From Muricoccus pecuniae (GTDB lineage Bacteria > Pseudomonadota > Alphaproteobacteria > Acetobacterales > Acetobacteraceae): a stretch of DNA of 64,000 nt. A program made the position numbers and the translations under genes. Location of the stretch: the NCBI RefSeq assembly GCF_014199205.1, contig NZ_JACIJD010000001.1:1-64000 (forward strand), given 5' to 3'. Under the pieces are notes generated by a model. That model was not told where the DNA came from and searched no databases. It saw only the letters and a list, made by a program, of their open reading frames with translations. Positions 28,842-36,909 of this stretch are shown here, in pieces (the first letter of the stretch is position 1; each line of letters starts with the position of its first letter).

Positions 28842-29906
28842 ATGTCCCGCCCGCGATCTCTTCTCCCCGTTCTCTGCGCGGCCGCCGCCCTGCTCGGCGC
28901 CCTCGTCCCGGCCCCCTCATCCACCCAGACCCCGCCGCCGGGCGCCGCGCCGGGCGGCAGCCGGTCCGCCACGCTGGAAGCGGTGCGCGGCCGGCGCCTG
29001 CTGCTCTGCGGCGTGTCGGGCGAATCGCCCGGCTTCTCCCTGCCCGACAGCCAGGGGGAGATGCGGGGCCTGGACGCCGATACCTGCCGCGCGGTGGCCG
29101 CCGCCGCCCTGGGCGACGCGAAGCTCGTCCGCTTCGTCCCCCTCTCGCCCCAGGCGCGCTTCACGGCGCTGCAGTCGGGGGAGGTGGACCTGCTGGTCCG
29201 CAACACGAGCTGGACGCTCACCCGCGAGGCCTCGCTCGGGCTGAACATGGCCTGGATCAACTTCCATGACGGCACCGCCTTCGTCGTGCGCGGCGATGCC
29301 GGGGTGAGCTCGGCCAAGGGGCTGGACGGGGCCACGGTCTGCCTGCTCCAGGGCACGACGACCGAGCTGGACGTCGCCGGCTACTTCCGCGCCAACAACC
29401 TCAACTTCACCCCCGTGCTCTTCGGTGGGGTGTCGGAGGCCGCGAACGCCTTCCTCGCCGGGCGCTGCGACGCCTGGGCGAACGATGCCTCCTATCTCGG
29501 CGCCTTCCGCGCCACCCAGCCCGACAAGGGGCTGGCGATCCTGCCCGAGCGCATCAGCTCCGAGCCGGTGGGCGCCATGGTCCGCAAGGGCGACGAGCGC
29601 TGGTTCGACCTCGTGCGCTGGACCGGCTCGGCCCTGCTCGCGGCCGAGGAGGCCGGGGTGACGGGCGCGAATGCGGAGGAGAAGCGGCGGGGGGCCACCG
29701 ACCCCGCCGTGCAGCGCCTGCTCGGCACCCAGGGGGAGCTCGGGGCGGCGCTGGGCGTGGACAATGCCTGGGCGTTCAACGCCATCACCCAGGTCGGCAA
29801 CTACGCGGAGATCTGGGAGCGCAACTTGGCGCCGCTGGGCATCGACCGCGGCCAGAACCGCCTGGCCTCCCAGGGCGGGCTGATGTTCGCGCCGCCCCTG
29901 CGCTGA
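28842..29906 (+). CDS. Amino-acid ABC transporter binding protein (AapJ-like), orphan
   Basis: 354 aa. A Sec signal peptide (about residues 1-28) is followed by a proline-rich spacer and a class-II SBP_bac_3 fold: GRRLLLCGVSGESPGFSLPDS, then LDADTCRAVAAAALGD and a DLLVRNTSWT stretch. These match AapJ, the general L-amino-acid binding protein of rhizobia. The usual aapQ, aapM and aapP are absent on both sides, so it either serves a transporter elsewhere or has a sensory role. Flanked by a terminator hairpin at its 3' end. Confidence 0.85.
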   Translation: MSRPRSLLPVLCAAAALLGALVPAPSSTQTPPPGAAPGGSRSATLEAVRGRRLLLCGVSGESPGFSLPDSQGEMRGLDADTCRAVAAAALGDAKLVRFVPLSPQARFTALQSGEVDLLVRNTSWTLTREASLGLNMAWINFHDGTAFVVRGDAGVSSAKGLDGATVCLLQGTTTELDVAGYFRANNLNFTPVLFGGVSEAANAFLAGRCDAWANDASYLGAFRATQPDKGLAILPERISSEPVGAMVRKGDERWFDLVRWTGSALLAAEEAGVTGANAEEKRRGATDPAVQRLLGTQGELGAALGVDNAWAFNAITQVGNYAEIWERNLAPLGIDRGQNRLASQGGLMFAPPLR

Positions 29907-29914
29907 GGCGGGCA

Positions 29915-29938
29915 CGGGAGCGGGGTGACCCGCTCCCG
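29915..29938. terminator. Bidirectional terminator hairpin
   Basis: A perfect 10-bp stem CGGGAGCGGG/CCCGCTCCCG with a GTGA loop (29915-29924 with 29929-29938) lies between the convergent AapJ-like and Tat-SDR genes. Confidence 0.7.
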
Positions 29939-29949
29939 GCCGGGACGGG

Positions 29950-30966
29950 TCAGGGCCAGCCGACGCCGCCGGTCTGCCCGTAGATCTGGCCGGTGGTGTA
30001 GCTGGAGGTGGAGGCGGCCAGCTCCACATAGACAGAGGCCAGCTCAACCGGCTGGCCCGGGCGCTTCAGGGGCGTGTCGCCGCCGAAGCTCTTCAGCCCC
30101 TCCTCGGTCTGGCCGCCGCCGACCTGGAGCGGGGTCCAGAAGGGGCCGGGCGCCACGCCGTTCACGCGGATGCCCTTCTCGATCACCTGCTTAGCCAGGC
30201 CCTTCACGAAGGCCTCGTTGGCGGCCTTGGTGCAGGCGTAGTCCAGGATCTGCTGCGAGGGGCGGTCGGCGTTGATCGAGGAGGTCACGATGATGGCGCT
30301 GCCGGCGGGCAGATGCGGCAGCGCGGCCTTGGTGATCCAGAACATGGCGTAGACATTCGTCTTCATGGTCTGGTCGAGCTGCTCGGTCGTGATGTCGGCC
30401 AGCGCCGTCTGCGCGTGCTGGTAGGCGGCGTTGCTGACCAGGATGTCCAGGCCGCCGAGCTCCGCGCGCGCCTGCTCCACAAGGCGGGCGCAGAAGGCCT
30501 CGTCGCGGAGGTCGCCCGGGATCAGCACCGCCTTGCGGCCGGCATCGCGGATGTGGCGCGCCACGTCCTCGGCATCCGGCTGCTCGGCCGGGAGATAGTT
30601 GATGGCGACGTCCGCCCCCTCCCGCGCATAGGCGATGGCGGCGGCGCGACCGATGCCGGAATCGCCGCCGGTGATGAGGGCGCGGCGCCCGGCGAGGCGG
30701 CCCGAGCCCCGGTAGCTCGTCTCGCCGCAGTCCGGCACGGGCGTCATCTTCGCCTGCAGCGCCGGCCAGGGCTGGGACTGCATCTGGAAGGGAGGCTTGG
30801 GGAAGCGCTCCAGCGGGTTGGTCAGGGCCGGCGCGCTCCCGGCGGGCGCCGCGGTGCCGGCAGGCGCTCCCTGGCCGAGGGCGGGGGCGGCCATGGCGGT
30901 GGCGAGGCCACCGGCGGCCACGCCCAGGAAGATGTCGCGGCGGGAGGATGACGGATCGTCGGTCAT
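29950..30966 (-). CDS. Tat-exported SDR-family oxidoreductase (YghA-like)
   Basis: 338 aa, longer than a typical SDR because of an N-terminal twin-arginine leader: SSSRRDIFLGVAAGG (Arg9-Arg10) and a hydrophobic stretch to about residue 32. An FPKPPFQMQSQPWP segment that is typical of YghA/YhdF-type SDRs follows. The Rossmann part has ITGGDSGIG, LVSNAAYQ, a catalytic Ser in VTSSINA, and YACTK. If the leader is functional, the enzyme works in the periplasm and must be exported folded with its NAD(P) cofactor. Monocistronic; the LysR gene downstream is on the same strand about 80 bp upstream of its start. Confidence 0.85.
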   Translation of the reverse strand: MTDDPSSSRRDIFLGVAAGGLATAMAAPALGQGAPAGTAAPAGSAPALTNPLERFPKPPFQMQSQPWPALQAKMTPVPDCGETSYRGSGRLAGRRALITGGDSGIGRAAAIAYAREGADVAINYLPAEQPDAEDVARHIRDAGRKAVLIPGDLRDEAFCARLVEQARAELGGLDILVSNAAYQHAQTALADITTEQLDQTMKTNVYAMFWITKAALPHLPAGSAIIVTSSINADRPSQQILDYACTKAANEAFVKGLAKQVIEKGIRVNGVAPGPFWTPLQVGGGQTEEGLKSFGGDTPLKRPGQPVELASVYVELAASTSSYTTGQIYGQTGGVGWP

Positions 30967-31023
30967 GGCAAGGCTTCGCGTTGTGGGGGAGTACGGGCAG
31001 GAACGGCCCAGGCCTCGGATGGT

Positions 31024-31941
31024 TCAGCGCGCGGCAGCGCCCGCCGTCTCCGGCGCCAGCCCCGGCCATTCCCGCCGCAGCAGGGACAGCACCGCGTCCC
31101 GCGCCGGGTTCTCCGCCTCCGTCCAGGCCAGGAGCAGTTCCGCCACGGGGGGCGGGCCGAGGAGGGGGCGCAGCACCACCCCCAGCGGCAGCAGCCGCTC
31201 CGCCGCGCGCGGCACGAGGGCGAGGCCGATCCCCGCGCCCACCAGGGCGAGGATCGAGTGCGTCTGGCTGACATGCTGCACGCGCCCCGGCGCCGCCCCG
31301 GAGAGGCGGAGCACGGCTAGAACGAGGTCGTGCAGGTAGCGGCCCTCGACGGGCGGGTAGGTGATGAGGGGCTGCCCGTCCAGCACGGCGGGATCAACCG
31401 GGCCTCCGCTGGCCAGGGGGTGGTCGGATGGCAGGGCCACGAGCAGCGGCTCGCGCTCCAGCCGCGCGGCGCGCAGCCCGGGGCCGGTGGCGGGCGGGCG
31501 CAGCAGCCCGGCATCGAGCGTGCCGGCGCGCAGGGCCGCGAGCTGGTCTCCCGTCACCATCTCCCGCAGGTTCAGCTCGATGCCCGGCGCCCCCTTGCGG
31601 AGAAGGGCGACGAGGCGCGGGAGCACCGCGTAGCCGGAGGCGGCGGTGAAGCCGAGGGTGAGGCTCCCGATCTCCCCGCGCGCGACGCGCAGCGCTTCCC
31701 CCGCCGCATCCTCGGCCATGCGGAGGATGCGCCGCGCCTGCTCCAGGAAGACGCGCCCCGCGGGGGTCAGCCGCACCGCGCGGCTGCTGCGGAGGAGGAG
31801 GAGGAAGCCGAGCTCGTGCTCCAGCAGCTGGATCTGCCGGCTGAGCGGCGGCTGGGTCATGTTCAGCCGGGCGGCGGCGCGGCGGAAATGCAGATCCTCC
31901 GCCACGGCCACGAAGCAGCGGAGCTGGCCCAGTTCGAACAT
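31024..31941 (-). CDS. LysR-family transcriptional regulator
   Basis: 305 aa from the ATG at 31941; the frame extends to 32043 but the conserved domain starts at MFELGQLRCFVAVAED. The winged-helix HTH spans residues 1-60 (FRRAAARLNMTQPPLSRQI). The LysR_substrate effector domain, type-2 periplasmic-binding fold, starts near residue 90 (IGSLTLGFTAASGYAVLP). It is divergent from a Bug-type binding protein, the classic arrangement for a LysR controlling its neighbour. A near-perfect inverted repeat lies 12 bp upstream of its start. The inducer is unknown. Confidence 0.92.
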   Translation of the reverse strand: MFELGQLRCFVAVAEDLHFRRAAARLNMTQPPLSRQIQLLEHELGFLLLLRSSRAVRLTPAGRVFLEQARRILRMAEDAAGEALRVARGEIGSLTLGFTAASGYAVLPRLVALLRKGAPGIELNLREMVTGDQLAALRAGTLDAGLLRPPATGPGLRAARLEREPLLVALPSDHPLASGGPVDPAVLDGQPLITYPPVEGRYLHDLVLAVLRLSGAAPGRVQHVSQTHSILALVGAGIGLALVPRAAERLLPLGVVLRPLLGPPPVAELLLAWTEAENPARDAVLSLLRREWPGLAPETAGAAAR

Positions 31942-31952
31942 TGATCCAGTTT

Positions 31953-31970
31953 GCGTATCGAACGATCCGC
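31953..31970. promoter_or_regulatory. Inverted repeat in the LysR/Bug divergent promoter
   Basis: GCGTATCGAACGATCCGC is an 18-bp inverted repeat with 8-bp arms matching at seven of eight positions around a central AA. It lies 12 bp upstream of the LysR start and about 95 bp from the Bug gene. It is a candidate autoregulatory or activation site of the LysR protein. Confidence 0.4.
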
Positions 31971-32063
31971 ATTCAAGCTTGGACAGGCATCGGTCCGGCC
32001 CGTTACGCCGGTCCGTGCCAAAGGCTCCACGAAGGGCCGCCACGCATGAGGGAAACAGACGAG

Positions 32064-33035
32064 ATGAAGCGCCGCGACCTCCTCCGCACCGGCCTCGCCG
32101 CCACTGCCGCCCTCGCGGCGCCCGCGGTGCATGCCCAGAACTTCGACCACACCCTTCGCATCATCGTGCCCAACGCGCCCGGCGGCACGAGCGACATCCT
32201 CGCCCGCCTCATCGCGCCGGAGCTGACCCGCGCGCTCGGGCAGAACGTGGTGGTCGAGAACCGGGCGGGGGCGGGCGGCAATATCGGCGCCGACGTCGTC
32301 GCCAAGAGCCCGCCGGACGGCCACACGCTGCTGCTGATGGACGTGACGACCATCGCGACCAACCCCGCGCTCTTCCCGCGCCTGCCCTTCGACAATGCGA
32401 AGGACCTGGCGCCCGTCACCATGCTGATCTACGCGCCCTACATCCTGGGCGTGGCGAATGCCCTGCCGGTGCAGGACGCCGCCGGGCTGGCCGCCTTCGC
32501 CAAGTCCTCGCCGAGGCCGCTGAACGGCGGCAATTCGGGGGTCGGCACCGCCTCCCACCTCACCCTCATCGAACTGGCCGATGCCTGGGGGAAGGAGATG
32601 ACGCACGTCCCCTACCGCGGCGGCGCGCCGGCGCTGACGGCCGTCGTCTCGGGGGAGGCTGACCTCACAATCGCCGGCGCCACCCAGGCGCAGCCCTATG
32701 CGGTGAACAACCAAATGCGGGCGGTGGCCGTGACGGGCACGCACCGCCTCTCCACCCTGCCCAACGTGCCTACCTTCCGCGAACTGGGCTGGCCGGCGGC
32801 CGATGCCGGCACCTGGCAGGGGATCATGGTGCAGGGCAACACGCCGCGCCCGCTGGTAGAGCGCCTGCACCGGGAGCTCCGGGCGATCGTTGCCCTCCCG
32901 CCCATCGCGGCGCGGCTGGCCGATCTGGGCGCGGAGCCCCGCACGGAGGGGCCGGACGCCTTCCGCCAGTGGCTGACGGCCCAGACCGAGACCTACACGC
33001 GGCTGATCCGCGCCAACAACGTGCGGCTGGACTAG
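32064..33035 (+). CDS. Tripartite tricarboxylate transporter binding protein (Bug/TctC family)
   Basis: 323 aa from the ATG at 32064 (GAGGGA 9 nt upstream; another in-frame ATG lies at 32046). Signal peptide with a Tat-like MKRRDLLRTGLAATAA start ending VHAQ. Bug hallmarks: RIIVPNAPGGTSDILAR, VVVENRAGAGGNIGADVVA and HVPYRGGAPALTAVVSG. Bug proteins capture carboxylates or aromatic acids for TctAB channels, or serve as sensors. No tctA or tctB is next to it. Regulation by the divergent LysR protein is likely. A hairpin terminator follows. Confidence 0.9.
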   Translation: MKRRDLLRTGLAATAALAAPAVHAQNFDHTLRIIVPNAPGGTSDILARLIAPELTRALGQNVVVENRAGAGGNIGADVVAKSPPDGHTLLLMDVTTIATNPALFPRLPFDNAKDLAPVTMLIYAPYILGVANALPVQDAAGLAAFAKSSPRPLNGGNSGVGTASHLTLIELADAWGKEMTHVPYRGGAPALTAVVSGEADLTIAGATQAQPYAVNNQMRAVAVTGTHRLSTLPNVPTFRELGWPAADAGTWQGIMVQGNTPRPLVERLHRELRAIVALPPIAARLADLGAEPRTEGPDAFRQWLTAQTETYTRLIRANNVRLD

Positions 33036-33050
33036 CGCCACCCCTCGGGC

Positions 33051-33071
33051 GGGGCGCCCTCACGGCGCCCC
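33051..33071 (+). terminator. Terminator hairpin after the Bug gene
   Basis: A perfect 8-bp stem GGGGCGCC/GGCGCCCC with a 5-nt loop lies 15 bp after the Bug stop codon. It suggests that the following Ldh-type gene has its own promoter in the roughly 120 bp that remain. Confidence 0.55.
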
Positions 33072-33191
33072 TGGCCCGATGCCTCCTGCCCGGCGGCTCC
33101 CGCGCGGGGCCGTCACCCTCGCCACCGGAACCCCCCGCGCCTCGCCGGCCCGCCGCCCGCGATGCGCGGCCTCCTGCCCGGGATCCTCCGC

Positions 33192-34256
33192 ATGACCGCC
33201 CCCGCGATCCGCCGCCCTCACGACCAGCTCTCCCGCCTCGCCGCCGCGCTCTTCTCCGCCGCTGGAATGGAGGTCGAGAAGGCCGAGGCGGTGGGGCGGC
33301 TGCTCGTGCTGACGGACATGATGGGGCGCAGCACCCATGGCCTCGCCCAACTCGGCGCCTACCTCGACCAGCTCGAGCGCGGGCTGATGGAGGGAGGGGG
33401 CGAGCCGGAGACCCTGCGCGACACCGGCGGCACGGTGGTCTGGGACGGCGGCTACCGCCCCGGCCTCTGGCTCATGGAGCGCGCCCTGGCGCTGGGCTTC
33501 GAGCGCCTGCCCGGGCACGGCACCTTCACCCTGGCCATGCGGAAGAGTCACCATATCGGCTGCCTCGCCGCCATCGCGAAGGCCGCGACGGACCGGGGCT
33601 ACCTGGCGATCATCGCCTCGTCCGGGCCGCATACGAAGATCGTGGCCCCCTTCGGCGGGAAGGAGGGGCTGTTCAGCCCCAATCCCTTCGCCATCGGCTT
33701 CCCCACGAGCGAGAGCCCGGTACTGGTGGACATCTCATCCTCCATCACCTCCCTCTCCCAGACGCGGGAGCGGGCGGCGGCGGGGAGGATGTTCGAGAAC
33801 CCCTGGGTGCTGGACAGCGAGGGACGGCCGAGCCGCGATCCCTCGGTGGTGGAGGGCGGGGAGGGGCGCGGCAGCCTCATGCTGCTCGGCGGCACCGATG
33901 CCGGGCACAAGGGCTTCGGCCTCGCCCTGATGGTGGAGGCGCTGACGGGCGGGCTGGCCGGGCATGGCCGGCGGGAGGGGTCGACGCGCTGGGGCGCCAA
34001 CGTGTTCCTCCAGCTCATCGATCCCGGGGCCTTCGCGGGGCGGGAGGCCTTCCTCGGCCAGATGGACTTCCTGGCGGATGCCGTCCGCGCCAGCCCGCCC
34101 ATCGATCCCGGTGCCCCCGTCCGCCTCCCCGGCGACCGGGCGGCGCGGCTGATCGCGGAGGCGGAGGCGGAGGGGGTGCCAGTGCCGGCCCCGCTGGCCC
34201 AGGCGCTGCGCGGCCATGCCGCGCGGCTGGGGGTGGAGGCGGGGGTGCTGGATTAG
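33192..34256 (+). CDS. Ldh-family oxidoreductase (second copy in window)
   Basis: 354 aa from the ATG at 33192; an upstream start at 33162 would add ten residues. LDH2/MDH2 features: MMGRSTHGLAQLGAYLD near the N-terminus, SPNPFAIGFPTSESP as the nucleotide-site loop, and GHKGFGLALMVEALTGGLAG. It oxidises 2-hydroxy acids or reduces their keto or imine partners with NAD(P). It lies downstream of a Bug binding protein and may act on the same carboxylate, although a terminator separates them. It is only distantly similar by eye to the Ldh-type protein at 177-1232, so not a recent duplicate. Confidence 0.87.
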   Translation: MTAPAIRRPHDQLSRLAAALFSAAGMEVEKAEAVGRLLVLTDMMGRSTHGLAQLGAYLDQLERGLMEGGGEPETLRDTGGTVVWDGGYRPGLWLMERALALGFERLPGHGTFTLAMRKSHHIGCLAAIAKAATDRGYLAIIASSGPHTKIVAPFGGKEGLFSPNPFAIGFPTSESPVLVDISSSITSLSQTRERAAAGRMFENPWVLDSEGRPSRDPSVVEGGEGRGSLMLLGGTDAGHKGFGLALMVEALTGGLAGHGRREGSTRWGANVFLQLIDPGAFAGREAFLGQMDFLADAVRASPPIDPGAPVRLPGDRAARLIAEAEAEGVPVPAPLAQALRGHAARLGVEAGVLD

Positions 34257-34259
34257 GAA

Positions 34260-34287
34260 CCCCGCCCGCCGGAAGCGGCGGGCGGGG
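34260..34287. terminator. Bidirectional terminator hairpin
   Basis: An 11-bp perfect stem CCCCGCCCGCC/GGCGGGCGGGG around a GGAAGC loop (34260-34270 with 34277-34287) separates the convergent Ldh-type gene and the GH26-RTX gene. Confidence 0.75.
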
Positions 34288-34296
34288 CAGCGCCGG

Positions 34297-35823
34297 TCAG
34301 CTGAAGGCGTAGTCGCTGCTGCTGATCGAGTTGATGCCCTTCAGCGTGAAGTGGTCCACCGATCCGTCGGACGAGACGATGGTGAACTCGTTGCCGATAT
34401 TCGTCATCTTTGCGCCGTTGCCGAAGCCCTTGAAGGAGAGCTTGTCGGCATCGCCGCCCCAGGCCTGAGGGCGGAAGTCGGTGATGGTGTCATGGCCCAT
34501 CCCCTTAGTGATGACGAAGGTGTCCCTGCCCCCGCCGCCCGTGAGCAGGTCGTTGCCGCCGCGCCCGTCGATGATGTTGGCGCTGCCGTTGCCGATGATG
34601 ATGTTGGACAGCCCGTTGCCCGTTGCCGTCGTCCAGCTCGTGCCGGTGATCGTCAGGTTCTCGACGTTGTCGGGCAGGGTGAACCGGTCGAGCCAGGTCG
34701 TGATCGTGTCCACGCCCTCGCCCGCCTTCTCATAGGCCTGGTCGCCGAGATTGAGGTCGAGATAGGTGTCGTCACCCCTGCCGCCGGCCATCCAGTCATT
34801 GCCGCTGCCCGAGGAGAAGGCGTTGTTGCCGTCCGTGCCGGTGAGGGCGTCGTTGCCCGAGCCGCCCCAGACGGTGTTGCCCGGCGCCGCGCTCGTCTTC
34901 GTGTCGCCCGTGGTCACGGTGACCGGGGTTGGCGCGGAGGGAGCGGTTGTGGTGCCGCCGGAGGAGACACCGTTCAGGGGCGTGCTGAAGGCCGCCTTGA
35001 AGGCCGCGCTCGCATTCGGCATCGAATTCGTCGTGGACAGGCCCGTGACCTTGTCCATCGTGACGTCCCAGTAGCTCTCCAGCGCCACGTTGTGGGTCTG
35101 GAACCACTCCTTGACCTTCTGGATATAGGGCCCGGCGTTGTCGGAGTTGATGCCCCACTCGGAGTAGGAGGTGGGCTTGCCGTGCTGCGCGGCGAAGTCC
35201 TCCAGCCACTGCAGGCCGTAACGCGCGTTCTTGAGGCCGTTGAAGGCGTTGTTCGGATCCCAGCCCTGGTACTCGGGCGTCCAGTAGAAATCCATGCCGA
35301 TCACGTCGACATGGGAATCGCCGGGATAGATGGTGGCGGGGTTAATCCCGGTATCGGCGTAGTTGATGTTCCACTCGATCTTGAAGCGGCTGGAGATGTT
35401 GTGGAACGTGTCCGCGAAGTGGCGGAACGCGCCGATGAACTCCTGCTCGTGGCCGACGGCGGTCCACTTGAACCACTCGCCATTCGCTTCCCAGCCCGTG
35501 CGGACATGGATGGGGTCGTTGTCCCCGGCGCGGGAGGCGAGGAGGGTCTTGGCCACGGTCGCGTAGTAGGAATCGTAGGCGCCCCTGGCGGCCTGGGCGA
35601 GGCTGGCGCTGCCATCCGTGACCATGATCGGCACGGACCAGTGCACGCGCTCGTTGATCCCCTTCCAGAGCGTGTTGGTCATCCAGTTCGCGCTGTTGGT
35701 GAAGTCCGACCAGTTCGCCATGCCGACGACGCCGTGCACGGTCTCGATCTCGGAGCCGAGCCAGTTCTCGAACTGCTGCAGCGCGGTGGGGGAGTTGCCG
35801 ACATAGACGCCACGGAGAGTCAT
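34297..35823 (-). CDS. GH26-like glycoside hydrolase with RTX calcium-binding repeats
   Basis: 508 aa, no signal peptide. Residues about 1-285 resemble a GH26 (beta-mannanase-type) TIM barrel. GWEANGEWFKW places a candidate acid/base at E112, and SYSEWGIN a candidate nucleophile at E222. After a Ser/Thr/Pro linker come RTX nonapeptide-like repeats (GGSGNDALTG, SGNDWMAGGRGDD, GRGGNDLLTGGGGRD; about residues 319-435) that fold on calcium. A C-terminal segment ends SSSDYAFS, a likely type-I secretion signal. The protein is thus probably secreted by an RTX exporter, none of which is in the window. Composition is richer in Asn, Thr, Ser and Trp than neighbouring proteins, and the upstream DNA is AT-rich, so horizontal acquisition is possible. 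Confidence 0.78.
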   Translation of the reverse strand: MTLRGVYVGNSPTALQQFENWLGSEIETVHGVVGMANWSDFTNSANWMTNTLWKGINERVHWSVPIMVTDGSASLAQAARGAYDSYYATVAKTLLASRAGDNDPIHVRTGWEANGEWFKWTAVGHEQEFIGAFRHFADTFHNISSRFKIEWNINYADTGINPATIYPGDSHVDVIGMDFYWTPEYQGWDPNNAFNGLKNARYGLQWLEDFAAQHGKPTSYSEWGINSDNAGPYIQKVKEWFQTHNVALESYWDVTMDKVTGLSTTNSMPNASAAFKAAFSTPLNGVSSGGTTTAPSAPTPVTVTTGDTKTSAAPGNTVWGGSGNDALTGTDGNNAFSSGSGNDWMAGGRGDDTYLDLNLGDQAYEKAGEGVDTITTWLDRFTLPDNVENLTITGTSWTTATGNGLSNIIIGNGSANIIDGRGGNDLLTGGGGRDTFVITKGMGHDTITDFRPQAWGGDADKLSFKGFGNGAKMTNIGNEFTIVSSDGSVDHFTLKGINSISSSDYAFS

Positions 35824-35853
35824 TCAGGAGTTCCTCACGAAATCGCGAGCAAG

Positions 35854-35882
35854 GCCTAAGTCGTCCGGAACGGGGCGGTCAA
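35854..35882 (-). promoter_or_regulatory. Possible sigma70-type promoter of the GH26-RTX gene
   Basis: Read on the minus strand, TTGACC (35882-35877) and TTAGGC (35859-35854) are separated by 17 bp. The -35 is good and the -10 weak. The transcript would have a short leader before the ATG at 35823, which has a GAGGAA 7 nt upstream. Confidence 0.35.
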
Positions 35883-36316
35883 CATTTCTTGATTTCACCT
35901 AAACGTGATTTGACGACGTTTTCTTACGTGTCGCGTTCGTTTGGGCCGATCACAGATTTCGACTGTAAGAGCCCGGTTTCTCTCCAAAACGATACGTTTC
36001 TCGCGCAGGTCCGGAAGTCGGGCCGATCAGCTCGGCAATCATGCACGTAATACGTGTAATCGAAGTCGTTCTGTTTCGCTCCACGATGCATCGTCGGGTG
36101 GAATGGAATGCTCTGGGGACAGGCGTTTTATAAAAGAGATTGGCGATCCGGCAGGCCCCCGGGGGGCAGTGGCGACGAATCCACCCCCTCTTCGAGGAGC
36201 ACTCGGCGGCGCCGTGGGCATGCCAGGAGGGTTTGCGCCGGAAAGCACGCGGCCGCTCCGCTGGCGCCTCGTTGCCCGCTGGAACCGGGGTGGGCGAGAG
36301 GGCCCGGAAACGAGAA

Positions 36317-36346
36317 CCGCCCGCCCCGGTGTCCCGGGGCGGGCGG
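36317..36346 (-). terminator. Terminator hairpin downstream of bioY
   Basis: A perfect 13-bp stem, CCGCCCGCCCCGG/CCGGGGCGGGCGG, with a 4-nt loop lies 26 bp after the bioY stop. On the minus strand it is followed by TTCTCGTTTCC, a weak U-rich tail. Confidence 0.8.
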
Positions 36347-36372
36347 CAGGAAGCCCGGCAATGCGGCGGGGG

Positions 36373-36909
36373 TCAGCCCCGGCGGAGCGCCCGCAGGGTG
36401 GCGAAGGCCAGCGCCGTCTTCACCGCCGTGCCCGGCAGGAAGAGAAGGAAGCCGGCGATCCAGGCCTTCTCCAGCCCCACGAAGGTGGAGAGCCAGAGCA
36501 CGCCCGGGATGAAGACCGCGAGATGGGCGATGGTCAGCACGGCTGCCTGCCGCGCCGCGCCGCGCCCGGCCAGGCCCGCGATGCCGGCCGAGGCGAGGAA
36601 GCCGAGAAGGAAGCCCGCCGTCGGACCCATCAGGACGGCCGGGCCGCCCGTGCCATGGGCGAAGACGGGCAGGCCCGCCGCGCCCTCGGCGAGGTAGAGC
36701 ATCACGGCCGCCACGCCCATGCGCGGCCCGCCCAGCGCGCCCAGCAGCAGCACGGCAAGGGTCTGGAGCGTGGCGGGCACGGGCCACATGGGCAGGCTCA
36801 CCTGCGCCGAGGCCGCCAGCACGGCCGAGCCCATCAGCGCCATCGACCAGAAGCGGAGCGCCGGCCGCGCGGCGAGCGACCGAGAGCCGAGAGATTGGGG
36901 GGCGTTCAT
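36373..36909 (-). CDS. bioY: Biotin transporter BioY (S component)
   Basis: 178 aa membrane protein with about six hydrophobic segments. Family motifs: QVSLPMWPVPATLQTLAVLLLG and MGPTAGFLLGFLASAGIAG. BioY is the substrate-binding unit of ECF biotin transporters and can work alone or with BioMN, which are not seen here. The start ATG at 36909 overlaps the mutY stop by 4 bp. The frame is open far upstream, but that part is shadow of mutY. Confidence 0.9.
   Translation of the reverse strand: MNAPQSLGSRSLAARPALRFWSMALMGSAVLAASAQVSLPMWPVPATLQTLAVLLLGALGGPRMGVAAVMLYLAEGAAGLPVFAHGTGGPAVLMGPTAGFLLGFLASAGIAGLAGRGAARQAAVLTIAHLAVFIPGVLWLSTFVGLEKAWIAGFLLFLPGTAVKTALAFATLRALRRG

Larger units (their letters stand above)
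35824..36372. other. AT-rich intergenic region upstream of the GH26-RTX gene
   Basis: About 550 bp with no credible gene. The part 35824-36130 is far more AT-rich than anything nearby, with stretches such as AACGTGATTTGACGACGTTT and CACGTAATACGTGTAATC. From about 36150 the composition returns to normal, and the region ends in the bioY terminator hairpin. I see no inverted-repeat pair or transposase piece that would define an element border. Confidence 0.6.
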
